35,170 bases of DNA, taken from NCBI GenBank assembly GCA_022425195.1, contig JAKMFX010000020.1, positions 1-35,170 of the forward strand, read 5' to 3'. Positions 1-8,126 of this stretch are shown here, piece by piece. The position numbers and the translations under genes are program-made. The notes below the pieces were generated by a model that was given only the letters and a program-made list of their open reading frames with translations, did not search any database and was not told the DNA's origin. This stretch comes from Flavobacteriales bacterium. GTDB lineage: Bacteria; Bacteroidota; Bacteroidia; Flavobacteriales; UBA7430. Each line of letters starts with the position of its first letter. The first letter of the stretch is position 1.

Positions 1-957
1 CTCTTCAGGTAGATCAAATGAGGTCTTTTCCAACAAATAATCTACAGCATCGTTCTGGAATTTTCGATCAGCTTCGCCGACAAACATATTTTCAGACTCT
101 GCGGTAATCTTCTCGCGGAATTCTTTCTCATTCTTCACAACACCTTCGCCGTATATTTTGTCGTACAATTCTACGTTCAATTCGGCAGGCTCCATGCGAC
201 TGATGTTGTCAATCGTAAAAGAAAACTTTGCATTCAAAGCGGCATAAGCTTCTTTATCGATGTTTAGCATCGCTGCAGCATCCGTATCATTTTCAAAAGA
301 TTTCTTAGGATCTAGAACGATCACAGCACCTTTTTCAGAACCGATGAATTCGTTCTTCAACTTCTTCGTCTTCACAGCATCAAGCGATACAGAAGCTTGG
401 TTGGTAATTCCTTCTTCAACGGCAGAACCATCAGCATCTAACTCTTGAAAGGTTCCGTAAACCAAATCTTTCTCCTCCACTTTTTCTGGACTCGACATTT
501 TACCATAACGCTTCGCAATATCTTCAGCGTAACGGTCAATCATGGCCTTATCAGCTTTAATTTTGTATAAATCCAGTTTGTTCTTTTTCGATAACTTCAC
601 CTCAAATATTGGAGCCAAACCCAACTCATATTCAAAAACAAACTCCTCTTGTCGTTCCCAATCAATTTGAGCTGATTCTTTAGGAAGGGGATTTCCTAGA
701 ATATCTAATTTCTCATCCACAATGAATTTTGAAACAGAATCCGAAAGTATCTTATTAATCTCTTCTACTTTTACAGGGATACCATAGCGCTTCTTAACCA
801 CTCCCATGGGTACTTTCCCCTTACGGAAGCCCGGCATATCAGCAGTTTTTCTGTAATCCGCCAATACGGTAGCGACACGCTCTTGATAGTCGGCAGCAGA
901 AAGTTCTATTTTCAATACTGCGTTTAAAGAATCAATGTTTTCTTTAGAAATGTTCAT
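1..957 (-). CDS. tig: Trigger factor, ribosome-associated chaperone (C-terminal part beyond the window)
   Basis: Reading the minus strand from the ATG at 957 gives an open frame of 319 codons that runs off the left edge, so the 3' end is missing. The N-terminal domain carries the ribosome-docking signature GFRKGKVP at about residues 40-47, within MPGFRKGKVPMG. This loop contacts ribosomal protein L23 at the exit tunnel in trigger factors. The following residues fit the Bacteroidota form of the family, with an acidic central region and weak similarity to the FKBP-type domain. The protein holds nascent chains at the ribosome and may act as a prolyl isomerase. A TATATTTG -7 box lies about 70 nt upstream. 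The call rests mainly on the GFRxGKxP motif and overall pattern; the N-terminus is complete and no frameshift is seen. Confidence 0.93.
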   Translation of the reverse strand, partial: MNISKENIDSLNAVLKIELSAADYQERVATVLADYRKTADMPGFRKGKVPMGVVKKRYGIPVKVEEINKILSDSVSKFIVDEKLDILGNPLPKESAQIDWERQEEFVFEYELGLAPIFEVKLSKKNKLDLYKIKADKAMIDRYAEDIAKRYGKMSSPEKVEEKDLVYGTFQELDADGSAVEEGITNQASVSLDAVKTKKLKNEFIGSEKGAVIVLDPKKSFENDTDAAAMLNIDKEAYAALNAKFSFTIDNISRMEPAELNVELYDKIYGEGVVKNEKEFREKITAESENMFVGEADRKFQNDAVDYLLEKTSFDLPEE

Positions 958-1027
958 CAATTAATTATTTTGATGGTTAAACCTTGTAAATGAGGATTTT
1001 AAAATCTAAATCCCACAAAATTGGGCG

Positions 1028-1035
1028 CAAATATA
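1028..1035 (-). promoter_or_regulatory. Probable -7 box of the tig promoter
   Basis: On the minus strand this reads TATATTTG, an exact match to the Bacteroidota -7 consensus TAnnTTTG. It lies 70 nt upstream of the tig start. A well-placed -33 TTG is not obvious; the nearest upstream TTG is about 24 nt away. Confidence 0.5.
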
Positions 1036-1150
1036 CGTATTTTTTAAACAGCAGAATAACAATGTTTTAATTATTACCCATCAACTCTAAATTCAAATAA
1101 CTAATGGTGTGATGAATGGGAATAATGTCAAATGGTAAACTCATAAAACC

Positions 1151-1158
1151 TATCTTTG
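1151..1158 (+). promoter_or_regulatory. Probable -7 box of the fbp promoter
   Basis: TATCTTTG matches TAnnTTTG exactly and lies 64 nt before the fbp start codon, in the divergent tig-fbp spacer (958-1222). No clear -33 TTG is seen at the usual 19-21 nt spacing. The rest of the spacer is AT-rich without another recognisable site. Confidence 0.5.
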
Positions 1159-1222
1159 TGGCCAACAAAACTCCCTACCAGAGAAAATAGATCTATTTCA
1201 AAATCAAAAACAGAACCGATTT

Positions 1223-2212
1223 ATGAATAACAGTCATGAAACTCTCTTAGGTCAATTTATCGAAACTAGGAAGGAACTTCACACGCCCGATCCACAAGCA
1301 GCATCCGACATTTTGAAAGCCGTTGAAAAGGCTTCAACGAAAGTCTACGAAGTCATCAGTAGAGCTGGCTTAGCAAACGTATTGGGTGCTGTAGGAAGTG
1401 AAAATGTTCAAGGGGAGCAAGTTCAAAAACTGGACCTTTTTGCCAATGATCAATTTATCGATGCGCTTACATCTTGCGCTTCAGTAGCTGCTATTTTAAG
1501 TGAAGAGAATGAAGAGATCATCACGCTAAACCCTTCTGGAGATTATTTATTTGCCACAGATCCTCTGGATGGATCATCAAATATTGACGTCAACATTTCA
1601 GTGGGCACCATATTTTCCGTTTTCAAACGCAAGAAAAAAGGAACACCTGAAAAGGAAGAATTTCTTCGCGAAGGTCATGAGCAAGTGATGGCCGGATATG
1701 TACTTTATGGCACGTCCACAGTATTGATATACACCTGTGGACATGGCGTGCATGCCTTTACCCTAGAACCGAGTACTGGAGAATTTACCCTCACCAATGA
1801 GGCCCTAAAAACACCTGTAGATGGAAATATATTCTCCATCAATGAGGGGAACTATCACACCTTAGAAAAAGGCATTCAGAACTACATAGGCTTCTGTAAA
1901 AAGCTAAACGAAAAAGGCAAAAGAACGCATACCGCACGATTTATGGGCTCATTGGTTGCAGACTTTCACAGAAACCTACTCAAAGGTGGCATCTTCATCT
2001 ACCCCGCAACAGCAGACGCTCCCGAGGGAAGACTGAGACTGCTTTACGAATGCAACCCCATAGCCATGATTGCTGAACAAGCAGGAGGAATGGCTACCCA
2101 AGGAAAAGAACGCTTACTCAACAGGAAGGCAAAAGAAATTCACGAGAGATCCCCTTTTTTCACAGGCTCCAAAGTGATGATGGAAACAGCACTTCGTTAT
2201 TTAGACGAATAA
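1223..2212 (+). CDS. fbp: Fructose-1,6-bisphosphatase, class I
   Basis: A 329-residue cytosolic enzyme that hydrolyses fructose-1,6-bisphosphate to fructose-6-phosphate, the committed step of gluconeogenesis. The class I signature DPLDGSSN sits at residues 113-120 and supplies metal-binding Asp residues. NEGN (207-210), ARFMGSLVADFHR (238-250) and LRLLYECNP (271-279) are the usual substrate and active-site segments. Length is close to the E. coli enzyme (332 aa), and the ATG at 1223 places the N-terminal helix as in homologues. The gene stands alone between the divergent tig promoter region and mfd, with its own candidate promoter. Two hairpins follow the stop codon. No truncation or missing catalytic residue is seen. 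Confidence 0.97.
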   Translation: MNNSHETLLGQFIETRKELHTPDPQAASDILKAVEKASTKVYEVISRAGLANVLGAVGSENVQGEQVQKLDLFANDQFIDALTSCASVAAILSEENEEIITLNPSGDYLFATDPLDGSSNIDVNISVGTIFSVFKRKKKGTPEKEEFLREGHEQVMAGYVLYGTSTVLIYTCGHGVHAFTLEPSTGEFTLTNEALKTPVDGNIFSINEGNYHTLEKGIQNYIGFCKKLNEKGKRTHTARFMGSLVADFHRNLLKGGIFIYPATADAPEGRLRLLYECNPIAMIAEQAGGMATQGKERLLNRKAKEIHERSPFFTGSKVMMETALRYLDE

Positions 2213-2290
2213 CTCAATCTTTTCTTTTAAGAGATTGAGAATAAATACAAGGTAAATAGATGCACCCCGGTCAGTAAACTGATCGGGGTT
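2213..2290 (+). other. Two tandem hairpins between fbp and mfd
   Basis: The first hairpin is CTCAATCT (2213-2220) paired with AGATTGAG (2232-2239), starting right after the fbp stop. The second is ACCCCGGTCAG (2264-2274), loop TAAA, CTGATCGGGGT (2279-2289): 11 pairs with one G-U. Neither is followed by a T-run, so they are not textbook terminators. The second ends 14 nt before the mfd ATG and could affect mfd expression, or act as a weak fbp terminator or 3'-end stabiliser. Confidence 0.5.
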
Positions 2291-2303
2291 AAGCCATTAA
2301 AAT

Positions 2304-5300
2304 ATGAAAAAGAGCGAGTTAATTAACGGGTATCTAAAAAGCATTCAAGACCGATGCATTCAAGATACTTTAGATCGTGATCACACCATCCACTTAAGTG
2401 GCTTGACAGGTTCCATGACACCGATCATCGCCAGTCAATGTTTCAAATCCTCAGAGCAGACCTACATATTCATTTTATCCGATAAGGAAGAAGCCGCTTA
2501 TTTCCACAATGACTTGGAGCAGTTTATACCAGAAAAAGACCTTCTATTTTATCCCGGATCCTACCGCCGACCTTATCAAATTGAAGAGACGGACAATGCC
2601 AATGTACTAATGAGAGCCGAAGTCTTAAACAGATTAAGTTCCCGAAGAAAACCCTGCTGCATCGTCACCTACCCGGACGCCTTATTTGAGAAAGTCATTA
2701 CTCAAAAGGAGCTTCACAAAAACACGCTAAAACTTATTGTAGGCGAAGAAATAGGAATCGACTTTTTAAATGAAACCCTATTCGAATATGGATTTGAATA
2801 TTCCGACTTTGTGGTGGAACCGGGGCAATTTTCTATCCGCGGAGGAATCGTCGATGTATTCTCCTTCTCTAGCGAAGACCCCTATCGGATCGAGTTTTTT
2901 GGTGATGAAGTTGAAAGCATTCGAAGCTTTAACATCAACACCCAACTATCTATCAGTGAGGTTAAGAAATTGAATATTATTCCAAATGTAGAAAACAAAG
3001 AAATGATCGAAGCGCGGGTTTCTTTCATGAATTACCTGAACGAAAAAGCGGTGCTGTGGATTAAAGATGAGGAACTCTGCAAAGCCCACCTGGACAAACT
3101 CTATCTAAAAGCCTACGATGCATATGAAGAATTGGACGGCAGCATCAAACACCTCAAACCCGAAGCACTTTTTATCAACTCAAAGATATTTTCAAAAGCC
3201 ACCCAAAACTTTCAGAAAATTTCTTTTGGAACCCAAAAGGAAAACTCAAAACAGAACATTGAATTTCAAACTTCATTTCAACCCAGCTTCAACAAACAGT
3301 TTGATCTGATTATTGAGCACTTTAATGAAATGTCAAGCGAAGGATATACCAATCTCATCTTGTGTTCTTCACAAAAACAAGAAGAGCGATTTCATCATAT
3401 TTTTGATAAAATTGACGAGAATTTCGAATACAGTACCATCCTCCTCCCCCTTCATGAGGGATTCGTTGATCATGAGAACAAAATACTCTGCTACACCGAC
3501 CATCAATTATTTGAGCGGTACCATAAATTCAACCTTAAGTCAGGCCAACAATACAAAAAAACCATAACGCTTGATGAAATCACGAATCTAGAAATTGGAG
3601 ATTTTGTCACCCATATCGATCACGGAATTGGAAAATTTGGCGGACTTCAAAAAATAGATGTACAAGGGAAAAAACAGGAGGCGATAAAGCTCATTTATCG
3701 AAATAATGATCTGCTTTACGTAAGCATACATGCACTTCATAAAATCAGCAAGTTTAATGGCAAAGAGGGAAAAGCACCCAAGATTCACCAATTGGGCTCT
3801 CCACAATGGGCAAAAACAAAAAGCAAGACCAAGACAAAAATCAAAACCATTGCCTACGACTTAATACAACTTTATGCCAAACGTAAAGCAGTAAAAGGTT
3901 TTGCTTTTAACCCCGATAATTATTTACAATACGAGTTGGAGGCCAGCTTTCTTTATGAAGACACCCCCGACCAACTCAAAACCACCCAGGCGGTCAAAAA
4001 GGACATGGAGTCGAACACGCCTATGGATCGTTTGGTGTGTGGTGATGTAGGTTTTGGAAAGACCGAAATTGCAATTCGAGCCGCATTTAAAGCCGTGTGC
4101 GACAACAAACAAGTTGCCATCTTGGTGCCCACAACTATTTTGGCGCTACAACACTACAAGACCTTCCGAAAGCGATTGAAAGATTTCCCTTGTGAGGTGG
4201 ACTACATCAATCGTTTCAAGACGGCGAAGCAACAGAAAGAAACCTTACAAAACTTAGCCGATGGAAAGGTAGACATCATTATTGGCACCCATCGCCTTGT
4301 GGGTAAAGATGTAAAATTCCTTGATTTGGGATTATTGGTGATTGATGAAGAGCAAAAGTTTGGTGTGGGGGTGAAAGACAAGCTCAAAACCATCAAGGCA
4401 AATGTTGATACATTAACCTTAACGGCTACGCCAATTCCAAGGACATTGCAATTCTCGCTAATGGCCGCCCGAGACTTGTCAACCATAAAAACAGCCCCAC
4501 CCAACAGGTTGCCTGTACAAACTCAAAATATTGGATTTAACGAGGAAACGCTCAGGGATGCCATACAATATGAAGTATCGAGAGGTGGTCAAGTTTTCTT
4601 CATACACAACAGGATTGAAAACATAAAAGAGGTCGCTGGAATGATTCAACGCCTTTGCCCAGATGTAAAAGTGGGTATAGGACATGGACAAATGGACGGC
4701 CCGAAATTAGAGCGATTGATGCTGGACTTTATCGAAGGAGAGTTTGATTTATTGGTCTCAACCACAATTATTGAAAGTGGTTTGGACATCACCAATGCCA
4801 ATACAATCATCATCAATGACGCTCAAAACTTTGGCTTGAGTGATTTGCATCAAATGCGAGGAAGGGTGGGCCGATCGAACAAAAAAGCCTTTTGTTATTT
4901 GGTAACTCCACCTAGAATTAGTCTAAGTGAAGAAGGGCGAAAGCGAATACAAGCACTAGAACAACATGCTGACCTGGGGGCTGGATTCAACATTGCCATG
5001 CGGGATCTTGAAATTCGTGGGGCAGGAGATATTTTAGGAGCCGAACAATCAGGTTTCATCTCAGACATCGGATTTGAGATGTATCAAAAAATATTAAATG
5101 AAGCGGTACAAGAGCTGAAGGAAACTGAATTTAAAGGCTTGTACACAAAGGAATCTTCTGATTCATTATTTGTAGAAGAATGCCAAATAGATACAGACAT
5201 GGAGATTTTAATTCCTGATGATTATGTAAACTCTATTTCTGAAAGACTTCAGCTCTACAAAGACCTAAATTCAATGGAAAATGAAGAGGAATTAAAAGTG

Positions 5301-5630
5301 TTTGAGGCACAGGTGACAGACCGATTTGGCGCGGTACCTCCTCCTGTTGAAAAGTTGTTTGATTCTATACGTTTGAGGTGGATTGCCAAAGATTTGGGCT
5401 TTGAAAAGGTCATTCTAAAAGCCGATAAGATGATTGCTTACTTTGTTGCAAACCCTCAGTCTAACTTTTTTGAATCACCCTCTTTTGGCCATATTTTGAA
5501 TTTCATCAAACAGAACCCAAAAGCCTGTCAAATGAAAGAACGAAACAACAAACTGAGTTTGGTGTTCGAAAAAATTGATGGGGTTGAAAAAGCTTTAAAG
5601 CAACTAGAACAGCTTAGCGCTACCGTCTGA
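2304..5630 (+). CDS. mfd: Transcription-repair coupling factor (Mfd)
   Basis: A 1108-residue DNA translocase that removes stalled RNA polymerase at lesions and recruits UvrA. Domains in order: UvrB-like N-terminal module (about 20-270, including GQFSIRGGIVDVFSF); CarD-like RNA polymerase interaction domain from about residue 426 (IGDFVTHIDHGIGKFGGL); superfamily 2 helicase core with Walker A GDVGFGKT near 580, DEEQ near 679 and TLTATPIPRTLQF after it; second RecA lobe with IESGLDI and QMRGRVGRS, the last typical of the RecG/Mfd group; and a C-terminal TRCF domain. Length fits the family (about 1100-1150 aa). The stop codon lies one base from the stop of the convergent desaturase gene. Confidence 0.98.
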   Translation: MKKSELINGYLKSIQDRCIQDTLDRDHTIHLSGLTGSMTPIIASQCFKSSEQTYIFILSDKEEAAYFHNDLEQFIPEKDLLFYPGSYRRPYQIEETDNANVLMRAEVLNRLSSRRKPCCIVTYPDALFEKVITQKELHKNTLKLIVGEEIGIDFLNETLFEYGFEYSDFVVEPGQFSIRGGIVDVFSFSSEDPYRIEFFGDEVESIRSFNINTQLSISEVKKLNIIPNVENKEMIEARVSFMNYLNEKAVLWIKDEELCKAHLDKLYLKAYDAYEELDGSIKHLKPEALFINSKIFSKATQNFQKISFGTQKENSKQNIEFQTSFQPSFNKQFDLIIEHFNEMSSEGYTNLILCSSQKQEERFHHIFDKIDENFEYSTILLPLHEGFVDHENKILCYTDHQLFERYHKFNLKSGQQYKKTITLDEITNLEIGDFVTHIDHGIGKFGGLQKIDVQGKKQEAIKLIYRNNDLLYVSIHALHKISKFNGKEGKAPKIHQLGSPQWAKTKSKTKTKIKTIAYDLIQLYAKRKAVKGFAFNPDNYLQYELEASFLYEDTPDQLKTTQAVKKDMESNTPMDRLVCGDVGFGKTEIAIRAAFKAVCDNKQVAILVPTTILALQHYKTFRKRLKDFPCEVDYINRFKTAKQQKETLQNLADGKVDIIIGTHRLVGKDVKFLDLGLLVIDEEQKFGVGVKDKLKTIKANVDTLTLTATPIPRTLQFSLMAARDLSTIKTAPPNRLPVQTQNIGFNEETLRDAIQYEVSRGGQVFFIHNRIENIKEVAGMIQRLCPDVKVGIGHGQMDGPKLERLMLDFIEGEFDLLVSTTIIESGLDITNANTIIINDAQNFGLSDLHQMRGRVGRSNKKAFCYLVTPPRISLSEEGRKRIQALEQHADLGAGFNIAMRDLEIRGAGDILGAEQSGFISDIGFEMYQKILNEAVQELKETEFKGLYTKESSDSLFVEECQIDTDMEILIPDDYVNSISERLQLYKDLNSMENEEELKVFEAQVTDRFGAVPPPVEKLFDSIRLRWIAKDLGFEKVILKADKMIAYFVANPQSNFFESPSFGHILNFIKQNPKACQMKERNNKLSLVFEKIDGVEKALKQLEQLSATV

Positions 5631-5631
5631 A

Positions 5632-6726
5632 TTATTTGGCTAAAATGGGTTGCATACCCAATTCCTTGAGCATTTTATAATGAGAATATACGGCACTCAT
5701 ATACGTTTTGTTGTCATTGTAAATGATGCCATATTCATCCGCTGTAGCCTTCACAATGTCTGATATTTTCTTGTAGTGTACATGACAAATGTTAGGGAAT
5801 AAATGATGTTCAATTTGAAAATTCAATCCTCCAACGAACCAAGTGACAAACTTTGAGTTTTTTGCAAAGTTAGCGGTGGTCTTCAACTGATGAATCATCC
5901 ATTCGTTCTCCACTTTACCTTCGTCAGAAGGAATAGGGAAAGAAACGCCTTCAACAACATGAGCCAACTGAAAAGTTACGGTTAAGATAAATCCTGCAAC
6001 CAAGTTCATCACCAACCAACCCAACACAACTTGCCACCATGAGAAAGGTGAAAAGACCATCGGTAAGACAAAAATGAATGACCAGTAAGCAATCTTGTAA
6101 ACCACCAATTTCCTGAATTGTTTCGACTTGTCTAATTTACCGTCGGGGCTCAAGCCCAACCTGGTGAACCTTCGGTACTGAACAAAGTCTAATATGGCCC
6201 ACAATAGCGTACCCAAGGTGTATAAAAAGAATGCGTAAATATGTTGGTATTTATGTCCTTTTTCCCATTTCTGCTCGGTTGACAACCTCAATAAGGGATC
6301 TTGATCAATATCGCCATCCAAGCCATCAATATTGGTGTATGTATGATGAAGAATGTTGTGTTGTACCTTCCAGTTGTATACATCGCCGCCAATGAGATGA
6401 ATACAAATACCTAATAAGTTGTTGACTTTTGGATTGGATGAATACGCTCCATGATTCGCATCATGCATCACAGACATACCGATTCCTGCCATCCCTAGAC
6501 CCATGACTACAGCCAAAAGTATAGCCCAACCTCCAGAAAGGATGTTCAGATAAACCAGTGCATAAGGCACTAAATAAATCAAAAACATAGCTATGGACTT
6601 AATCACCATATGGCTGTTGGCATTTCTAGAGATATTATTCTCTTTGAAATAACCGTTTACACGTTTCCTCAACTCTCTCACAAAAGTTGCCTGATCTTTG
6701 TTTTGAAATCTTATCCTTGGTATCAT
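5632..6726 (-). CDS. Membrane acyl-lipid/acyl-CoA fatty-acid desaturase
   Basis: A 364-residue integral-membrane di-iron desaturase. Three histidine boxes are visible: HDANH (88-92), HNILHH (123-128) and QIEHH (304-308). The glutamine in the third box marks the front-end (delta-5/6-like) or linoleoyl-CoA desaturase branch. No cytochrome b5 domain is fused, so electrons must come from a separate ferredoxin or reductase. Hydrophobic segments lie at about 42-62, 66-86, 165-182, 208-226 and 232-255. It would introduce a double bond into membrane acyl chains, plausibly for fluidity control. Substrate and regiospecificity cannot be told from sequence. The gene has its own promoter (-33 TTG, -7 TAAATTTG) and ends one base from convergent mfd. 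Confidence 0.93.
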   Translation of the reverse strand: MIPRIRFQNKDQATFVRELRKRVNGYFKENNISRNANSHMVIKSIAMFLIYLVPYALVYLNILSGGWAILLAVVMGLGMAGIGMSVMHDANHGAYSSNPKVNNLLGICIHLIGGDVYNWKVQHNILHHTYTNIDGLDGDIDQDPLLRLSTEQKWEKGHKYQHIYAFFLYTLGTLLWAILDFVQYRRFTRLGLSPDGKLDKSKQFRKLVVYKIAYWSFIFVLPMVFSPFSWWQVVLGWLVMNLVAGFILTVTFQLAHVVEGVSFPIPSDEGKVENEWMIHQLKTTANFAKNSKFVTWFVGGLNFQIEHHLFPNICHVHYKKISDIVKATADEYGIIYNDNKTYMSAVYSHYKMLKELGMQPILAK

Positions 6727-6743
6727 AGACTAAAATTAAAGTG

Positions 6744-6772
6744 CAAATTTACGGCTATTCAATGAAGAACAA
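6744..6772 (-). promoter_or_regulatory. Promoter of the fatty-acid desaturase gene
   Basis: On the minus strand, TTG (6772-6770) and TAAATTTG (6751-6744) are separated by 18 nt, a near-ideal Bacteroidota -33/-7 pair. The -7 box ends 17 nt before the start codon. Confidence 0.6.
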
Positions 6773-6850
6773 GCTTTTTTTTCACGATTAATTAACTTTT
6801 ATCAAGGTTCCAAATGACTTTCATCATCGATGCATGGGGTCCTATAAAAC

Positions 6851-6880
6851 AAAAAAGCCCTTCCACATTGTGAAAGGGCT
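6851..6880 (-). terminator. Rho-independent terminator of sucAB
   Basis: On the minus strand, AGCCCTTTCAC and its partner GTGGAAGGGCT form a GC-rich stem with a very short loop, followed directly by six T residues. It lies 18 nt after the sucB stop and is well placed to end the sucAB transcript before the desaturase promoter. Confidence 0.88.
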
Positions 6881-6898
6881 TCTATAAGTATGAGCGTA

Positions 6899-8095
6899 TT
6901 AAAGCGCTAAGCTTTCTTTGATCTTAGCTTCACCATCCATCAAAAACTCTACTGGATTTTCAAGAGCCTCTTTAACAGCGCATAAGAATCCAACAGACTC
7001 ACGACCGTCGATGATTCGATGATCATAAGAAAGCGCCACGTACATGATAGGTCTAACAACAACTTCACCATCAACAACTACAGGTCGCTCTACAATATTG
7101 TGCATTCCCAATATGGCAGATTGTGGCGGGTTGATGATTGGAGTGGATAACATCGAACCGAACACACCTCCATTGGTGATGGTAAAGGTTCCTCCAAGCA
7201 TGTCGTCCATGGCCATCTTGCCGTCGCGCGCTTTGATGGCCAAGCGTCTGATTTCAGACTCTATGCCTTCAAAACTCAACAGTTCTGCATTTCTTACAAC
7301 GGGAACCATAAGCCCCTTAGGAGAACTCACCGCTATAGATATATCTGCATAGTCGTAGTGAATTACTTCCTTTCCGTCGATCATCGCATTGACGTCAGGG
7401 AATAATTTAAGGGCTCTAGTAACCGCTTTGGTGAAGAAAGACATAAATCCTAAACCAACACCGTGCTTTTCTTTAAAATCATCCTTGTATATCTTTCTGA
7501 GGTCCATGATGGGTTTCATATCAACCTCATTAAAAGTCGTCAGCATTGCAGTTTCATTCTTAACAGAAACCAATCGCTCAGCAACTTTCCTTCTCAAAAC
7601 AGACATTTTCTTGCGCTCTGAACCTCTCGGCCCAGGACCACTTCCCATGGCCGCTTTGGCTTTTACTACATCTTCTTTCGTAATACGACCGTCTTTACCT
7701 GAACCTTGAGCCACTTCTATACCATTCTCCGCCATCATCTTTTTTGCGGCAGGAGAGGCAGTTCCTGTTGCATAAGATGTTTTTGAAGGATTGACACTTG
7801 GCGCGCTTTTTGGCGCATTGGACTTATCTTCAGTTGGCTTTGAGGAAGCCGTTCCTTCTACCGAAGTATCTATGGTACATGCCACATCACCAACAGCCAC
7901 GGTTTCTCCCTCTTCAACCTTAATGGTCACGGCGCCACTTTCTTCAGCAGCAAGGGTTAGAGTAGCCTTATCAGAGTCGATTTCACAAATCTCTTGATCT
8001 TTTTCAACATAGTCACCATCAGCAACCAGCCAAGTGGCTATTTCTACTTCAGAAATCGATTCCCCAGGGGATGGAACTTTCATTTCAACAATCAT
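6899..8095 (-). CDS. sucB: Dihydrolipoamide succinyltransferase, E2 of 2-oxoglutarate dehydrogenase
   Basis: E2 core of the 2-oxoglutarate dehydrogenase complex, moving the succinyl group from lipoamide to CoA. I place the start at the ATG at 8095 (MIVEMKVPSPGES), giving 398 aa; an ATG at 8083 (MKVPSPGES) is also possible. The open frame extends further upstream into sucA, but that part has no lipoyl-domain similarity. Domains: lipoyl domain (about 1-78) with the lipoylated lysine in IDSDKAT (K43); a flexible linker; E1/E3-binding domain (about 110-147, SPAAKKMMAENGI through GRITKEDV); and catalytic acyltransferase domain ending with DHRIIDG (358-364), where His and Asp are catalytic. It lies 31 nt after sucA and ends at a strong terminator. 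No separate E3 gene is present here. Confidence 0.96.
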   Translation of the reverse strand: MIVEMKVPSPGESISEVEIATWLVADGDYVEKDQEICEIDSDKATLTLAAEESGAVTIKVEEGETVAVGDVACTIDTSVEGTASSKPTEDKSNAPKSAPSVNPSKTSYATGTASPAAKKMMAENGIEVAQGSGKDGRITKEDVVKAKAAMGSGPGPRGSERKKMSVLRRKVAERLVSVKNETAMLTTFNEVDMKPIMDLRKIYKDDFKEKHGVGLGFMSFFTKAVTRALKLFPDVNAMIDGKEVIHYDYADISIAVSSPKGLMVPVVRNAELLSFEGIESEIRRLAIKARDGKMAMDDMLGGTFTITNGGVFGSMLSTPIINPPQSAILGMHNIVERPVVVDGEVVVRPIMYVALSYDHRIIDGRESVGFLCAVKEALENPVEFLMDGEAKIKESLAL

Positions 8096-8126
8096 AACGG
8101 TATATTTTTGCCTTCTTAATTTCTTT

